Positions 21,015 to 30,555 of a stretch of DNA of 64,000 nucleotides are shown here, piece after piece; position 1 is the first letter of the stretch, and every line of letters begins with the position of its first letter. The notes beneath the pieces are model-generated. The model was not told the DNA's origin, did no database searches, and was given only the letters and a program-made list of their open reading frames with translations. The stretch comes from Trichomonas vaginalis G3 (lineage: Eukaryota > Parabasalia > Trichomonadida > Trichomonadidae). The stretch is taken from positions 5,737,797-5,801,796 of the forward strand of contig NC_067204.1 in NCBI RefSeq assembly GCF_026262505.1, given 5' to 3'. The position numbers and the translations under genes were made by a program.

Positions 21015-23444
21015 CTAGTTTATAGTTGAACTATATGAAAGAAGAACTTCTACTTTTTTATTATTATTATAAAATGCTGCAATATGGAGAGCGGTATTTC
21101 CATAATTATCTTTTTCATTAATATTTGCACCATGTGCAATAAGATGTTCTGCTATTTCTTTATTATTATGAAATGCCAGAATATGGAGAGGTGTTTTTCC
21201 ATCTTTATCTTTTTCATTGATATTTGCACCATGTGAAAGAAGAAGTTCTGCTAATTCTTTTTTATTATATTGTGCTGCAATATGGAAAGGTGTTTTTCCA
21301 TCTTTATCTTTTTCATTGATATTTACACCAATTGAAAGTAGAAGTTTTGCTGTTTCAATTCTATAATACAATACTGCAATATGGAGCGCAGTGCTTCCAT
21401 CTTTATCTTTTTCATTGATATTTGCACCATGTAAAAGAAGAAGTTCTAATATTTCTTTATAATTATAATTTACTGCAATATGGAGTGCAGTTCTTCCATC
21501 TTTATCTTTTTCATTAATATTTGCACCATGTGAAAGAAGAAGTTTTGCTGTTTCAATTCTATAATACAATACTGCAATATGGAGCGCAGTTTTTCCATCT
21601 TTATCTTTTTCATTGATATTTGCACCATGTGAAAGTAGAAGTTCTGCTAATTCGATTTTATTATATTGTGCTGCAATATGGAGCGCAGCGCTTCCATCTT
21701 TATCTTTTTCATTGATATTTGCACCATGTGAAAGAAGAAGTTTTAATATTTCTTTATAATTATAATCTGCTGCGATATGGAGCGCAGTTTTTCCATCTTT
21801 ATCTTTTTCATTGATATTTGCACCATGTGAAAGAAGAAGTTCTGCTAATTCGATTTTATTATATCGTGCTGCAATATGGAGCGCAGCGCTTCCATCTTTA
21901 TCTTTTTCATTGATATTTGCACCATGTGAAAGAAGAAGTTTTAATATTTCTTTATAATTATAATCTGCTGCGATATGGAGCGCAGTTTTTCCATCTTTAT
22001 CTTTTTCATTGATATTTGCACCATGTGAAAGAAGAATTTCTGCTGATTCTTTTTTATTACATTGTGCTGCAACATGAAGAGGTGTTTTTCCATGATCATC
22101 TTTTTCATTGATATTTGCACCATGTGAAAGAAGAAGTTTTAATATTTCTTTATAATTATAATTTGATGCAATATGGAGCGCAGTTTTTCCATAATTATCT
22201 TTTTCATTAATATTTGCACCATGTGCAATAAGATGTTCTACCATTTCTTTACTTTGACATTCTGCTGCAATATAGAGAGCGGTTTTCCCGTCTTTATCTT
22301 TTTCATTGATATTTGCACCATATAAAATAAAAAAATCTGCAATTTCTTTATTATTATTTTCTGCTGCATAATGAAGAACAGTTTTTCCATAATAGCCTTT
22401 TTCATTGATATCTGCGCCATATGAAAGAAGAAATTCACCAATAACTTTATTATTCAATTTTGTAGCGTAATGGAGTGGAGTCATATTCTTATTATCCATA
22501 CAATTGACTCTAAATTTATTACATGAGGCAAGTAATACCCTGCATACATCAGAATTTTGCGATTTACACGCAAAATGTATAATATTCCTATAACGATAAT
22601 CAGTTTTATCAGGAAATTCATTGTTTCTGAGAATATCTATTGTTTGTGGAAATGCAGAACACCATGGAACAATAGAATTTTTATCCTTCTCGAAAAGCAA
22701 AAATACGGCCTTTAGGTTTTGATATTTGATAATATATTTAAAACCATCAGATACTTTGATGCTTTGAATCCATTCTTCAAATACGAAATATTTAAATTCA
22801 ACGACATATTCAAGCATTTCATTATTATGTGAACTTACAATATATTTGAGGCAATCATTATTTATTTCATTATCTTTTAAACATTCGTTGATAATATCTG
22901 TATTTCGGCCAATTATTGAGTAGCAAAGACAATTCTGTGTTTTTTGGCATATTAGATTTGAAAGTAAGAAATGGAAAATGTTAACGGATCCAAAATAGGC
23001 GCATACTTCAATCAATGATAACTTTATTGGATTGTAATCAAATTGTCTTGACAAATCAGGAATTTCAAGAAAATATGGTTCCTGCTCTATTCTTTTATGA
23101 GTAATATATTCCTTGAACTTATCAATTTGGTCATGCATAACTATAAATTCAATTGAATCCTCCATTGGGAATTGTTTAACCGAAATTTTATAAAAGCTAG
23201 CACCTATATGTCTGAGTATTCTGATGTAATTCTCTCTAGAAGAATAATTGTATTGAAATGCCAGGAGGATAATCTTTGTAAGTCGCTTGATTGAAAGTTG
23301 ATACTTCGTAATCAAAACGTTTGTAATCATATTGCACATATCTTCAATAGATTCGTCATATTTGATTTGGAAAAGCTTTTCAAATGCTTCAATAAAGTCG
23401 GCATACTGTTTTGAATAGTCTGGGCCAAGTGAACTTTGGATCAT
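21015..23444 (-). CDS. DUF3447-type ankyrin-repeat protein, 15 or more repeats
   Basis: An 809-residue protein. Residues of about 1-270 form the helical N-terminal region of the trichomonad DUF3447 family (YADFIEAFEKLFQ..., then SLIEVCAYFGSVNIFHFL). From about 280 to the end run 15 clear ankyrin repeats, plus one degenerate one. Many are near-identical (INEKDKDGKTALHIAA..LLLSHGAN), and at DNA level they form a 99-bp tandem repeat from about 21060 to 22490. Two units alternate (ADYNYKEILK and A.YNKIELAE), giving a 198-bp higher-order period in the middle. The homogeneity implies recent expansion or conversion. The likely role is a binding scaffold. The start ATG overlaps a TCAAATG. Confidence 0.9.
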   Translation of the reverse strand: MIQSSLGPDYSKQYADFIEAFEKLFQIKYDESIEDMCNMITNVLITKYQLSIKRLTKIILLAFQYNYSSRENYIRILRHIGASFYKISVKQFPMEDSIEFIVMHDQIDKFKEYITHKRIEQEPYFLEIPDLSRQFDYNPIKLSLIEVCAYFGSVNIFHFLLSNLICQKTQNCLCYSIIGRNTDIINECLKDNEINNDCLKYIVSSHNNEMLEYVVEFKYFVFEEWIQSIKVSDGFKYIIKYQNLKAVFLLFEKDKNSIVPWCSAFPQTIDILRNNEFPDKTDYRYRNIIHFACKSQNSDVCRVLLASCNKFRVNCMDNKNMTPLHYATKLNNKVIGEFLLSYGADINEKGYYGKTVLHYAAENNNKEIADFFILYGANINEKDKDGKTALYIAAECQSKEMVEHLIAHGANINEKDNYGKTALHIASNYNYKEILKLLLSHGANINEKDDHGKTPLHVAAQCNKKESAEILLSHGANINEKDKDGKTALHIAADYNYKEILKLLLSHGANINEKDKDGSAALHIAARYNKIELAELLLSHGANINEKDKDGKTALHIAADYNYKEILKLLLSHGANINEKDKDGSAALHIAAQYNKIELAELLLSHGANINEKDKDGKTALHIAVLYYRIETAKLLLSHGANINEKDKDGRTALHIAVNYNYKEILELLLLHGANINEKDKDGSTALHIAVLYYRIETAKLLLSIGVNINEKDKDGKTPFHIAAQYNKKELAELLLSHGANINEKDKDGKTPLHILAFHNNKEIAEHLIAHGANINEKDNYGNTALHIAAFYNNNKKVEVLLSYSSTIN

Positions 23445-24509
23445 TTGATTGCACTTGACAAAAAAAATTTTAATAATTTTTTCTTCAGGTACTAAATATT
23501 ATAGTCCTATGACAATTCTGCAATGGAAATCATGTTACAAATGCTATTTTAATCTTCCTTCTGTATAACAGATATAGAATTTGACGATTTTTTGCGAAAT
23601 CAAATCTAAAAATTCAAATATCATCTTTCTCTACTTGAGTTGCAAATAATAATCTTCTTGAACATGTCGTTTCAATCAATATTTAGTAAGCAGAATTCCA
23701 ATAAAATACGTATTGATTGAAAATGATGTTGTATTTACAGATCAACAAACTCATATGAACTTAAACTTATGTTTTTTGTAAAATACATGAATATTTATCT
23801 GTAATTATTCAACAGCTTATTTTCTATAAATTTAAAAATTATTATTCGAATTAATAATGATTTGCAGATCCAAACTAGCATAAATATTTTTACATACTAT
23901 TATTATTTTAGTGTCATACATTTATACACCTGAAATTACTTCACACACTTCATTGTGATAAATGTTTGAAAAATTGTTTTCACCAGCGGAAACATTTTGA
24001 AATATGACTCTTTGAAATGATTTTGCCATTTAACTGTGCTTCGATATGTATGATGAAGCACATAATTTCGTGCAGCAAACTATTATAAAGTCCATATTGG
24101 AATTTGCTCGAAATTATGTGGTTTTGGAATTTTATTCTCATAGGCATACTACCATTGGCATTCACTATATTTTAGACCCAATTTCCTGTTTGATAAATCA
24201 AATGCACTTCTGTTTTCCATAATCCCAAAAATTTTAATGGAAATATCGAAAACTCTTACGATACTGTCTTACAACGTTGTAATATTAAAGATACAAATGC
24301 AATTATATTCTTATGGCTCGATTTTTTGCAATATTTTCTAATGATATCAAAGATTATTAGCAATATACACTATTTAAAGTATGTAAAAAATCAGCTACAT
24401 ATGATAACTGTAATGCTTTTAATATTTTTCATGTATCTCTAAAAATGAATCTCAAACTCGAAAATTTTTTTGTGTTGTCACTTTTCGAAATCAGCACGTT
24501 TAGTTATAT
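23445..24509. other. Intergenic between divergent genes
   Basis: AT-rich, about 1.1 kb. It contains the Inr for the Sfi1-like gene at its right end. A 61-codon minus-strand frame near 23980-24165 has no support. I see no RNA gene or repeat. Confidence 0.5.
24478..24486 (+). promoter_or_regulatory. Initiator (Inr) TCACTTTTC
   Basis: A classical initiator 32 bases upstream of the ATG at 24510. Confidence 0.75.
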
Positions 24510-26081
24510 ATGAGTGATTCGTGGGAGGCGGCGTGCTCGTTATTAGAGCAGCTGTCCTCCATGACATCTGATCCAGTACTAATAGATTTCGGTGGTCTCT
24601 CATATTATACATGTGGAGTTCCTTTGAAGCCGTTATCTATTGAAGAATGCGCAGAAAACGAAGATTTTCAAACATTAGAAAGAGAAATAGATATTTTGAT
24701 TAAATTCGATCAAAAGCATGCTGCGATATTATTCCAAAAATGGAGAGCTCGAGCAAAAGTTAAACGTTTAAATCATTATCAAGAAATATTCAATCAATGG
24801 CACAGAATGTATACGTATAGGATACAAAAGAAACAGCATGAAGCTAATTTACTTCGAAATTGTGTGAGAGAGTGGCATCTTTTCATTTGCGAGAAAAAGA
24901 CACAGAAAGTATCATCAAAAGTTGTCATGAAGAAATGCTTTGCGACATGGAAGAAGCAACATCAGATATTTGCACTTACTACACGTATCAATAAAGCATC
25001 TTCGAAAATTAAGAAGACAATCTTTTTCAAAAAATGGAAATCAAGGCTCGCTCGTAAACGAGAGATGAAGAAAAAGCAAGCAGTTGTTAATCTTTTTAAG
25101 ACAAAAGCACTACAAGAAAACTTTTCAATTTGGTATGAAAAATATCTTGCAAAAACACGTATTTTATCAACAGATTTACATAAAAAGAAGCAATTCTTCC
25201 ATAAATGGAATGCAAACTTTGAGCTTTCGCAAAAGTTATCAACATCAGAAGTCGCTGTCCGCTTAGAACATAATCGTTTAACACAGACAAGATTTTTCCT
25301 TGTCTGGAGACGCAAAGCACGCATATCTATTAAGAAGAGATCGCGAAAGATGGTTGGAAACTGGTCAAAGTTCACAAAGAACATAATTAAGTATTATCAA
25401 GTCAAACAAATATCAGCTTTATATGCCGAAAAACGCGTATTTGGTAAGATGAAAGAGCATCTTATTTCGATCCAAAATGTATTCTTGCAACAGTACATCG
25501 AAAAATGGAAAAGATTTGTTGATCTTCAAAAGAAGAAGAAACAAGCCATTGCTTCATCACAAAGCTTCACCTTATATAGAGCTCTTGGTCGCTGGTATAT
25601 TACTTGGCGTGCAGTTGAAGATTTGAGATTAACAAATACAGTTCGTGAAACAGTTGTCAATCCTCATCTCAAAGAACGTTTCTTCCATGAATGGATCAGG
25701 AAGGCACAGGAATCTGTCGATACAAAGAGGAATATGGCCATACTCCAAAGAAAGAAATCTCTTGAATTAAAGATTTTCAAGGCATGGCATTGTCATGTTG
25801 AGATGTTGAATATTAGAGCTGAAGAACACTATAATAGGACACTTATTACAGGTGCCTTCGCCATTTTCGAGCTTGGAACAATTGGAAATTCAAGAGAAAA
25901 CGAAATTAAAGCTGAAAAGTTCAGAGAAATGAAGTTAAAGAAGAAATACTTCAAGAAATTCAGATCATTCAAGGCTTTCAAACCTGTTGTCCCTGAAGCA
26001 CCAGTTGATAATAGTGCACTTGCTCAAATTATCTCGATGTTGAACACAGATGTAGGTATGATAAAGGCCAGCTTACTCTGA
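24510..26081 (+). CDS. Sfi1-like centrin-binding repeat protein
   Basis: A 523-residue basic protein. From about residue 70 to 480 it repeats the Sfi1 pattern of a hydrophobic/aromatic pair followed two or three residues later by Trp and a basic tail (LFQKWRAR, CFATWKKQ, FFKKWKSR, FFHKWNAN, FFLVWRRK, FFHEWIRK, IFKAWHCH), spaced about 30-35 residues, each a long helix. Sfi1 repeats bind centrins and build fibres at centrosomes or basal bodies; trichomonads have flagellar basal bodies and centrin-rich structures, so a cytoskeletal role there is likely. The N-terminal 65 residues are unique and acidic. It is shorter than yeast Sfi1, with about a dozen repeats. Confidence 0.85.
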   Translation: MSDSWEAACSLLEQLSSMTSDPVLIDFGGLSYYTCGVPLKPLSIEECAENEDFQTLEREIDILIKFDQKHAAILFQKWRARAKVKRLNHYQEIFNQWHRMYTYRIQKKQHEANLLRNCVREWHLFICEKKTQKVSSKVVMKKCFATWKKQHQIFALTTRINKASSKIKKTIFFKKWKSRLARKREMKKKQAVVNLFKTKALQENFSIWYEKYLAKTRILSTDLHKKKQFFHKWNANFELSQKLSTSEVAVRLEHNRLTQTRFFLVWRRKARISIKKRSRKMVGNWSKFTKNIIKYYQVKQISALYAEKRVFGKMKEHLISIQNVFLQQYIEKWKRFVDLQKKKKQAIASSQSFTLYRALGRWYITWRAVEDLRLTNTVRETVVNPHLKERFFHEWIRKAQESVDTKRNMAILQRKKSLELKIFKAWHCHVEMLNIRAEEHYNRTLITGAFAIFELGTIGNSRENEIKAEKFREMKLKKKYFKKFRSFKAFKPVVPEAPVDNSALAQIISMLNTDVGMIKASLL

Positions 26082-26383
26082 GTTTATATATTGTTTTTAT
26101 TGTTATTGTTTATATATTTTGGAATAAAATGTTTAAATTATTTGTTAGAGATTTAATTCAAATTTATTTTATTGATTATATATGTCATATACAAATACCC
26201 ATACAGAATATAATTGCTTTTTAACTATTTTAACTTAAAATAATGATTTTTAATTGAGAACGAATACAACTCATATAACGGATACTATATCGAGGCCATA
26301 ATTACCGAATATTTAATTAACAAAGCTATAAATTTACTATATTATTATTTTCAAGCATAAAATAGTTTATTATTTTTTCAATA

Positions 26384-27697
26384 ATGACTTTATCGAGTTC
26401 CGAGGAAATCGCTCGGATCCTAATGAGAACTGGATATAAGCCAGTATTGGAAGAATATTCAAAGATGGCAAAAGAGAAACAGAATACCTCATATGTTCCA
26501 CGTTTTTTTACATCTTATCGTGTAAAATCCCACGAATATACAAATATTTTCAACGAGATGGCAACAGAAGAAAGCCTTTCTGATATACTGAACAGTATTC
26601 CAACAACAGAAGATATAAATAAACTGCGCGATGAATTTGAACAAATGGTATTATCTCCGTCAGGACTTCCTGTTCTTGGTGTTAAACGTGAAAATAGAAC
26701 AATGAGATACATGCAATACCAACAACTTCGTTCAAAATGGCCAGAAAATCTTCAGAAATTATTATCAACAAAACTCTTCTTAAACATAGGTGGGAACTCT
26801 CTTAACACGATGTTTTACGACAAATTTTTCGATTTTCTTTACTTTTTACCTCGAGCTGCATCTCATTTTCTCGAATTACGAACTTATGATCCCTACAGAA
26901 CGGGAACTATCAGTGACATTGCTTTTTTAAAGTATGCTAGACAGTTTGCAAGTCAAATGGCTTTTGTCAAATTACAACAAGAATCAAATCCGCATTTTCT
27001 CGATCAGTACGTAACTATAATATTCAACTTTGTCTTTATGTCGATTGATTACCTCAAAACTGGCATTGCACCCATCAAAAGTCTCATTAACTCTCCATTT
27101 TTATATTATTTCATCAGTCTCGACCCAGATGACGAAGATTGCAACTTTGACCGCAACAACATATTCTCTCTTAGTTCAGCCAACTTCATTATTACAGAAT
27201 TCCACGAAGCAGATACAGATGGTGATGGAATTTTAACTTCTGACAATTTAACTCATCTTTCAACTGTTCATTTGAGCCATGCCTTTGCAGATTCACTTGT
27301 ATCATGTTGTACTAACAGAGCTACGGACTTTTCCTGGTTCGTGAGGTTCAGAGCGTCATGGGAAAACTTAGGAACTGTTTGGGCAAATTCTTTTATTTTC
27401 GACGCGTTGGATGTCGACGGAGATGGTTTTATTAGCAATGAAGATGTTGATTTCTATATCAAGGAGATAGTACATGAAGCAAGAATTGCTATTTGTAATG
27501 ATGATATACCAATTAAACCAAATCTTCCTGAGATTTATGATACAATGAAATTTGAAGATTCGAAACTTTCGAAAGAAAAGTTTTTGCAGACAAAGAATGC
27601 TGATTTCTTGGTGAAAATGCTTGGTGATGTTAGGTATTTTGTATTGGCTACAACAGGTATTGATTTGTTTTCATCTTCTGATTCAAACTCTTTTTGA
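26384..27697 (+). CDS. PP2A regulatory subunit B'' (EF-hand type)
   Basis: A 437-residue protein resembling PR72/PPP2R3C/TON2. Two EF-hand loops are visible, DTDGDGILTSDN near residue 277 and DVDGDGFISNED near 345, both with good calcium ligands. The middle region (SHFLELRTYDPYRTGTISDIAFLKYA) is a further degenerate EF hand typical of B''. It should recruit the PP2A core enzyme in a calcium-dependent way; in plants and animals members act at the microtubule cytoskeleton. The neighbouring upstream gene is Sfi1-like, which is suggestive but may be chance. A TCAATAATG overlaps the start codon. Confidence 0.9.
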   Translation: MTLSSSEEIARILMRTGYKPVLEEYSKMAKEKQNTSYVPRFFTSYRVKSHEYTNIFNEMATEESLSDILNSIPTTEDINKLRDEFEQMVLSPSGLPVLGVKRENRTMRYMQYQQLRSKWPENLQKLLSTKLFLNIGGNSLNTMFYDKFFDFLYFLPRAASHFLELRTYDPYRTGTISDIAFLKYARQFASQMAFVKLQQESNPHFLDQYVTIIFNFVFMSIDYLKTGIAPIKSLINSPFLYYFISLDPDDEDCNFDRNNIFSLSSANFIITEFHEADTDGDGILTSDNLTHLSTVHLSHAFADSLVSCCTNRATDFSWFVRFRASWENLGTVWANSFIFDALDVDGDGFISNEDVDFYIKEIVHEARIAICNDDIPIKPNLPEIYDTMKFEDSKLSKEKFLQTKNADFLVKMLGDVRYFVLATTGIDLFSSSDSNSF

Positions 27698-28500
27698 TTT
27701 GTATATTTTTAATAATTTTTTATCTTTGCTTGTATTTTTTAAAAGTTGTTTTATCTAAACTTACATTTGTTTTATTTTCTAATGAATCCTTAAGAGGGCG
27801 CATATTTCTGACAACTGTTTTGAAGCACCATTGAAAACCCTCATTAAACAACAGAGTTGAATGTCGTGTCATACAGACAAAAGGTCAACCTTAATATAAA
27901 TCAATAATTAATGTAGAAAACGCAGATTACTAATCATTATTTACCTTCATTTGTCTGAAAACATTTCAATTTAAAGAGATCCCAAATGAAAATTGAAGAC
28001 ATAATTACATGACTTTCGAAATATATAGGAAATGAAACACTATTAATATTTCAAAAAAGCAAAAAAAAAACTGGAGGAGAATCCAAAAATAATGATGTCG
28101 AAATTCTCCTAGCTGCAGATATCAGAACAACATTTAATAATAGTTGTGATACTTTTTACTGGCTTATAAATAAGCCCGAAATTTATCTGAATAACTTAGA
28201 AATTCTTATATAATCCTTCTTATAATATATAATTCTTTCTAATTCTTACATTTATTTATATTAGTAATTAACATTAACTATCGGAGATCATATATTGTAT
28301 AATTTTTAAAAAGGATTTTGAATAATAGCTGGAGAATATACACATTCTTGAAATGTGTAAAAGTGGTCATAAAAAAGATATTATTGCAATTGAATGATGG
28401 AAGAACGTTCATTAAAGAACTAATGATAAAGTATAGTGGAATATCAATCGCTTCAAATTGTATTCGGATCTAATGTTTTTGGGATCATTGATGAGTATTT
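27698..28500. other. Intergenic, convergent genes
   Basis: AT-rich, with no gene, clear repeat or RNA structure that I can support. Confidence 0.5.
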
Positions 28501-29850
28501 TTATATTTTTGTTAATGCTCCTTTGAAATCAAAAACAGAAATTTGTAAATAATCACGATCTAATGAATTCTTTCCTGTTTGAGTTATTTTGAAAGATACA
28601 AAATATTCGTTTGTGTGAAGTGGAAATTCTTTGATTTCTCTTTGTTTGAATTCATAATATTTATCATTATCTAATACAACAGTTGTTCCATCTTCTTTGA
28701 TTCCTTCTAACTTCCATCTTCTCAATAAATGAGTATCATACTTAACTTTTGATTGTAAAACATAAGATATTGGTTTTAATTTATATCCTTTTATATCAGC
28801 TTTTATCCATGAATTAGGAGAATTCTCAGTACAGAAATCAGCATTATCTCTATAAGAATTTATATCTGATAGCTTTTCAACTAACTTAGATGAAGCTGTA
28901 AATTTCATTTTAATTTCTTTAGAAACCAACATAGAATCAAATGAACAAATAGGTTGACTTGATATCATAAATTTATTGTTAGTTAAATGTTTTTCAAATG
29001 AACAAATAGAGTTATTTGAAATTGTAAATTGATTGTTAGTTAAATGTTTTTCGAATGATAAAAGAGATTGATTTGAAATTTCAATATTTTCTCTTATGTT
29101 TGAATGATAATTCTTTAGTGTTTCGTTGTATATAGTGAGAAGATCTCTTTCGAATGAATGTTCAAGGCAAAAGTTATAAATTGAGTCATATGTTTCGGAT
29201 GAGCAAAATGATAGTTTGATATATCGAAATAAATCAAAGAATGTATCATTCTTTTTGCAGATTGATAAAACTAAAAATGATAAATGATCTTCGTTGTCGA
29301 TTTTTAATTCTTTAGAAGTGATGATTTGTTCACAAAATTCATATCCATTTCGTGTGAAATTGTCAATGATATCATTGTCATCGAAACAATATAAATTGGA
29401 TGAGATGAAATAGAGACATTCGTTTTCTGTTTTAGGATCATTTTCTAAAACTGAAACTTCATACTTCGAAAAAACGTTTTCTTTAGTAATAGATTTGTCG
29501 ATTTTAACATGATCGACGTACATATGGATAAAGATTTCATTTCCAAAATATTTACCGATTTCAAAAAGATCATGATAATGATTTTCATCTTCTTCAAATT
29601 CAAGTTTTCCTGTTTCAAGAAAATTAGTGAGGATGTCTATTGAATCTTCGCATTTAAGATCTATGTTTGCTTTAAATGATGTTATTGATTTATCATAAAT
29701 GCATCTTTCGTGAATTAAATCTGAAAAACAAACTGCTGTTGACTTCATCGTTTTGATTATTCGTCCATTAATATTGATATTTAATCGTCCACATTCTTTC
29801 AAAATGCCAACACGTTTTAATTCTCTGCATGATTTTGTAATTTGAACCAT
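28501..29850 (-). CDS. BTB-like protein with discoidin-like C-terminus
   Basis: A 449-residue protein. The N-terminus (about 1-130) has the BTB-like pattern of a trichomonad family (FSDLIHERCIYDKSITSFKANIDL...ILTNFLETGKLEF), followed by a BACK-like helical region. A short duplicated linker (SFEKHLTNNQFTISNNSIC type) leads to a C-terminal beta-rich domain (about 315-449) with the F5/8C/discoidin pattern (SPNSWIKADIKGYKLKP.SYVLQS...LLRRWKLEGI...FVSFKITQTG). BTB proteins are often ubiquitin-ligase adaptors. A broken inverted copy lies at 35826-37177 and a C-terminal fragment at 52086-52577. The start is set at the ATG at 29850, with TTTTCAAAATGG overlapping it. Confidence 0.85.
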   Translation of the reverse strand: MVQITKSCRELKRVGILKECGRLNININGRIIKTMKSTAVCFSDLIHERCIYDKSITSFKANIDLKCEDSIDILTNFLETGKLEFEEDENHYHDLFEIGKYFGNEIFIHMYVDHVKIDKSITKENVFSKYEVSVLENDPKTENECLYFISSNLYCFDDNDIIDNFTRNGYEFCEQIITSKELKIDNEDHLSFLVLSICKKNDTFFDLFRYIKLSFCSSETYDSIYNFCLEHSFERDLLTIYNETLKNYHSNIRENIEISNQSLLSFEKHLTNNQFTISNNSICSFEKHLTNNKFMISSQPICSFDSMLVSKEIKMKFTASSKLVEKLSDINSYRDNADFCTENSPNSWIKADIKGYKLKPISYVLQSKVKYDTHLLRRWKLEGIKEDGTTVVLDNDKYYEFKQREIKEFPLHTNEYFVSFKITQTGKNSLDRDYLQISVFDFKGALTKI

Positions 29851-29887
29851 TTTGAAAAAAAAAACAATAAATTTTTCAATCAATTCT

Positions 29888-29906
29888 ATCGGCGCGAAAC
29901 GCCGAT
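29888..29906. promoter_or_regulatory. Small hairpin upstream of BTB-like gene
   Basis: ATCGGCG and CGCCGAT flank a 5-base loop 38 bases upstream of the start codon. This GC-rich stem stands out in an AT-rich leader. The duplicate gene lacks it, so it is not part of the duplication. Confidence 0.5.
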
Positions 29907-30256
29907 ATAATTAAGACATTGTATTATTTTATTTTTTGCGCAATAATCTTTGAAATCGAATTAAATTGGCACTCACTCATTATAAATATATGTTTATTCT
30001 GCTGAGAGTGGCTTGTTTGCCCAAAGCGGAATTATAGACATCTGAGACCCGAAATTATATCATATTTGATTTTTTGGCCTTTAGAACTGTTGTAAGTTAA
30101 TATCTTCAAACGAGATACAGCAAAACTTTATTTAGAATATTCGGACAAAAAGAAACATGATGTGCTTGTTTTGTAATCCGGAATTTGTAAAAAAAAATCC
30201 GACTATTTTTTTTTCGAAAATTTTTCCTACCCAGAAAAAAAATTGAGGATGTTTTA

Positions 30257-30524
30257 TTGTCGTCTGGGAAAAGTGACAAAATTATTATTGTCGTCTAAAA
30301 AGGTGACAAATTATTATTGTCGTCTGGAAAAGTGACAAAATTATCATTGTCGTCTAAAAAATAGATTTTTCAAGCATGTTTCGGTACCTAAATAAAGGAA
30401 GAACATCAATTCCATCTATGTATATAGTATGCAAACACGCATGATATATGGAGTAGCTCTTTATCTGGCTAAAAATCCTATTATTTGAAAATTCGCATTG
30501 TCGTCTAAAACCGCCAGACGACAA
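30257..30524. promoter_or_regulatory. Tandem TTGTCGTCT / Inr-like array in divergent promoter
   Basis: TTGTCGTCT occurs at 30257, 30288, 30317, 30347 and 30498, and inverted at 30516-30524, just before the next gene. The first four lie at about 30-base spacing. Between them AAAGTGACAAA repeats; on the minus strand this reads TTTGTCACTTT, matching the Inr. So the minus strand holds up to three Inr-like cores in tandem, each next to an AGACGACAA box. It lies between the divergent genes starting at 29850 and 30556. A regulatory role is inference; a small degenerate mobile repeat is the alternative. Confidence 0.5.
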
Positions 30525-30547
30525 TAATAATACCCCAAAAAAATTTA

Positions 30548-30555
30548 TCATTTTC
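30548..30555 (+). promoter_or_regulatory. Initiator (Inr) TCATTTTC
   Basis: This initiator abuts the ATG at 30556 and supports that start. Confidence 0.65.

Noticed and set aside
23980-24165. 61-codon minus-strand frame
   Set aside because: No promoter motif or homologous pattern that I recognise.
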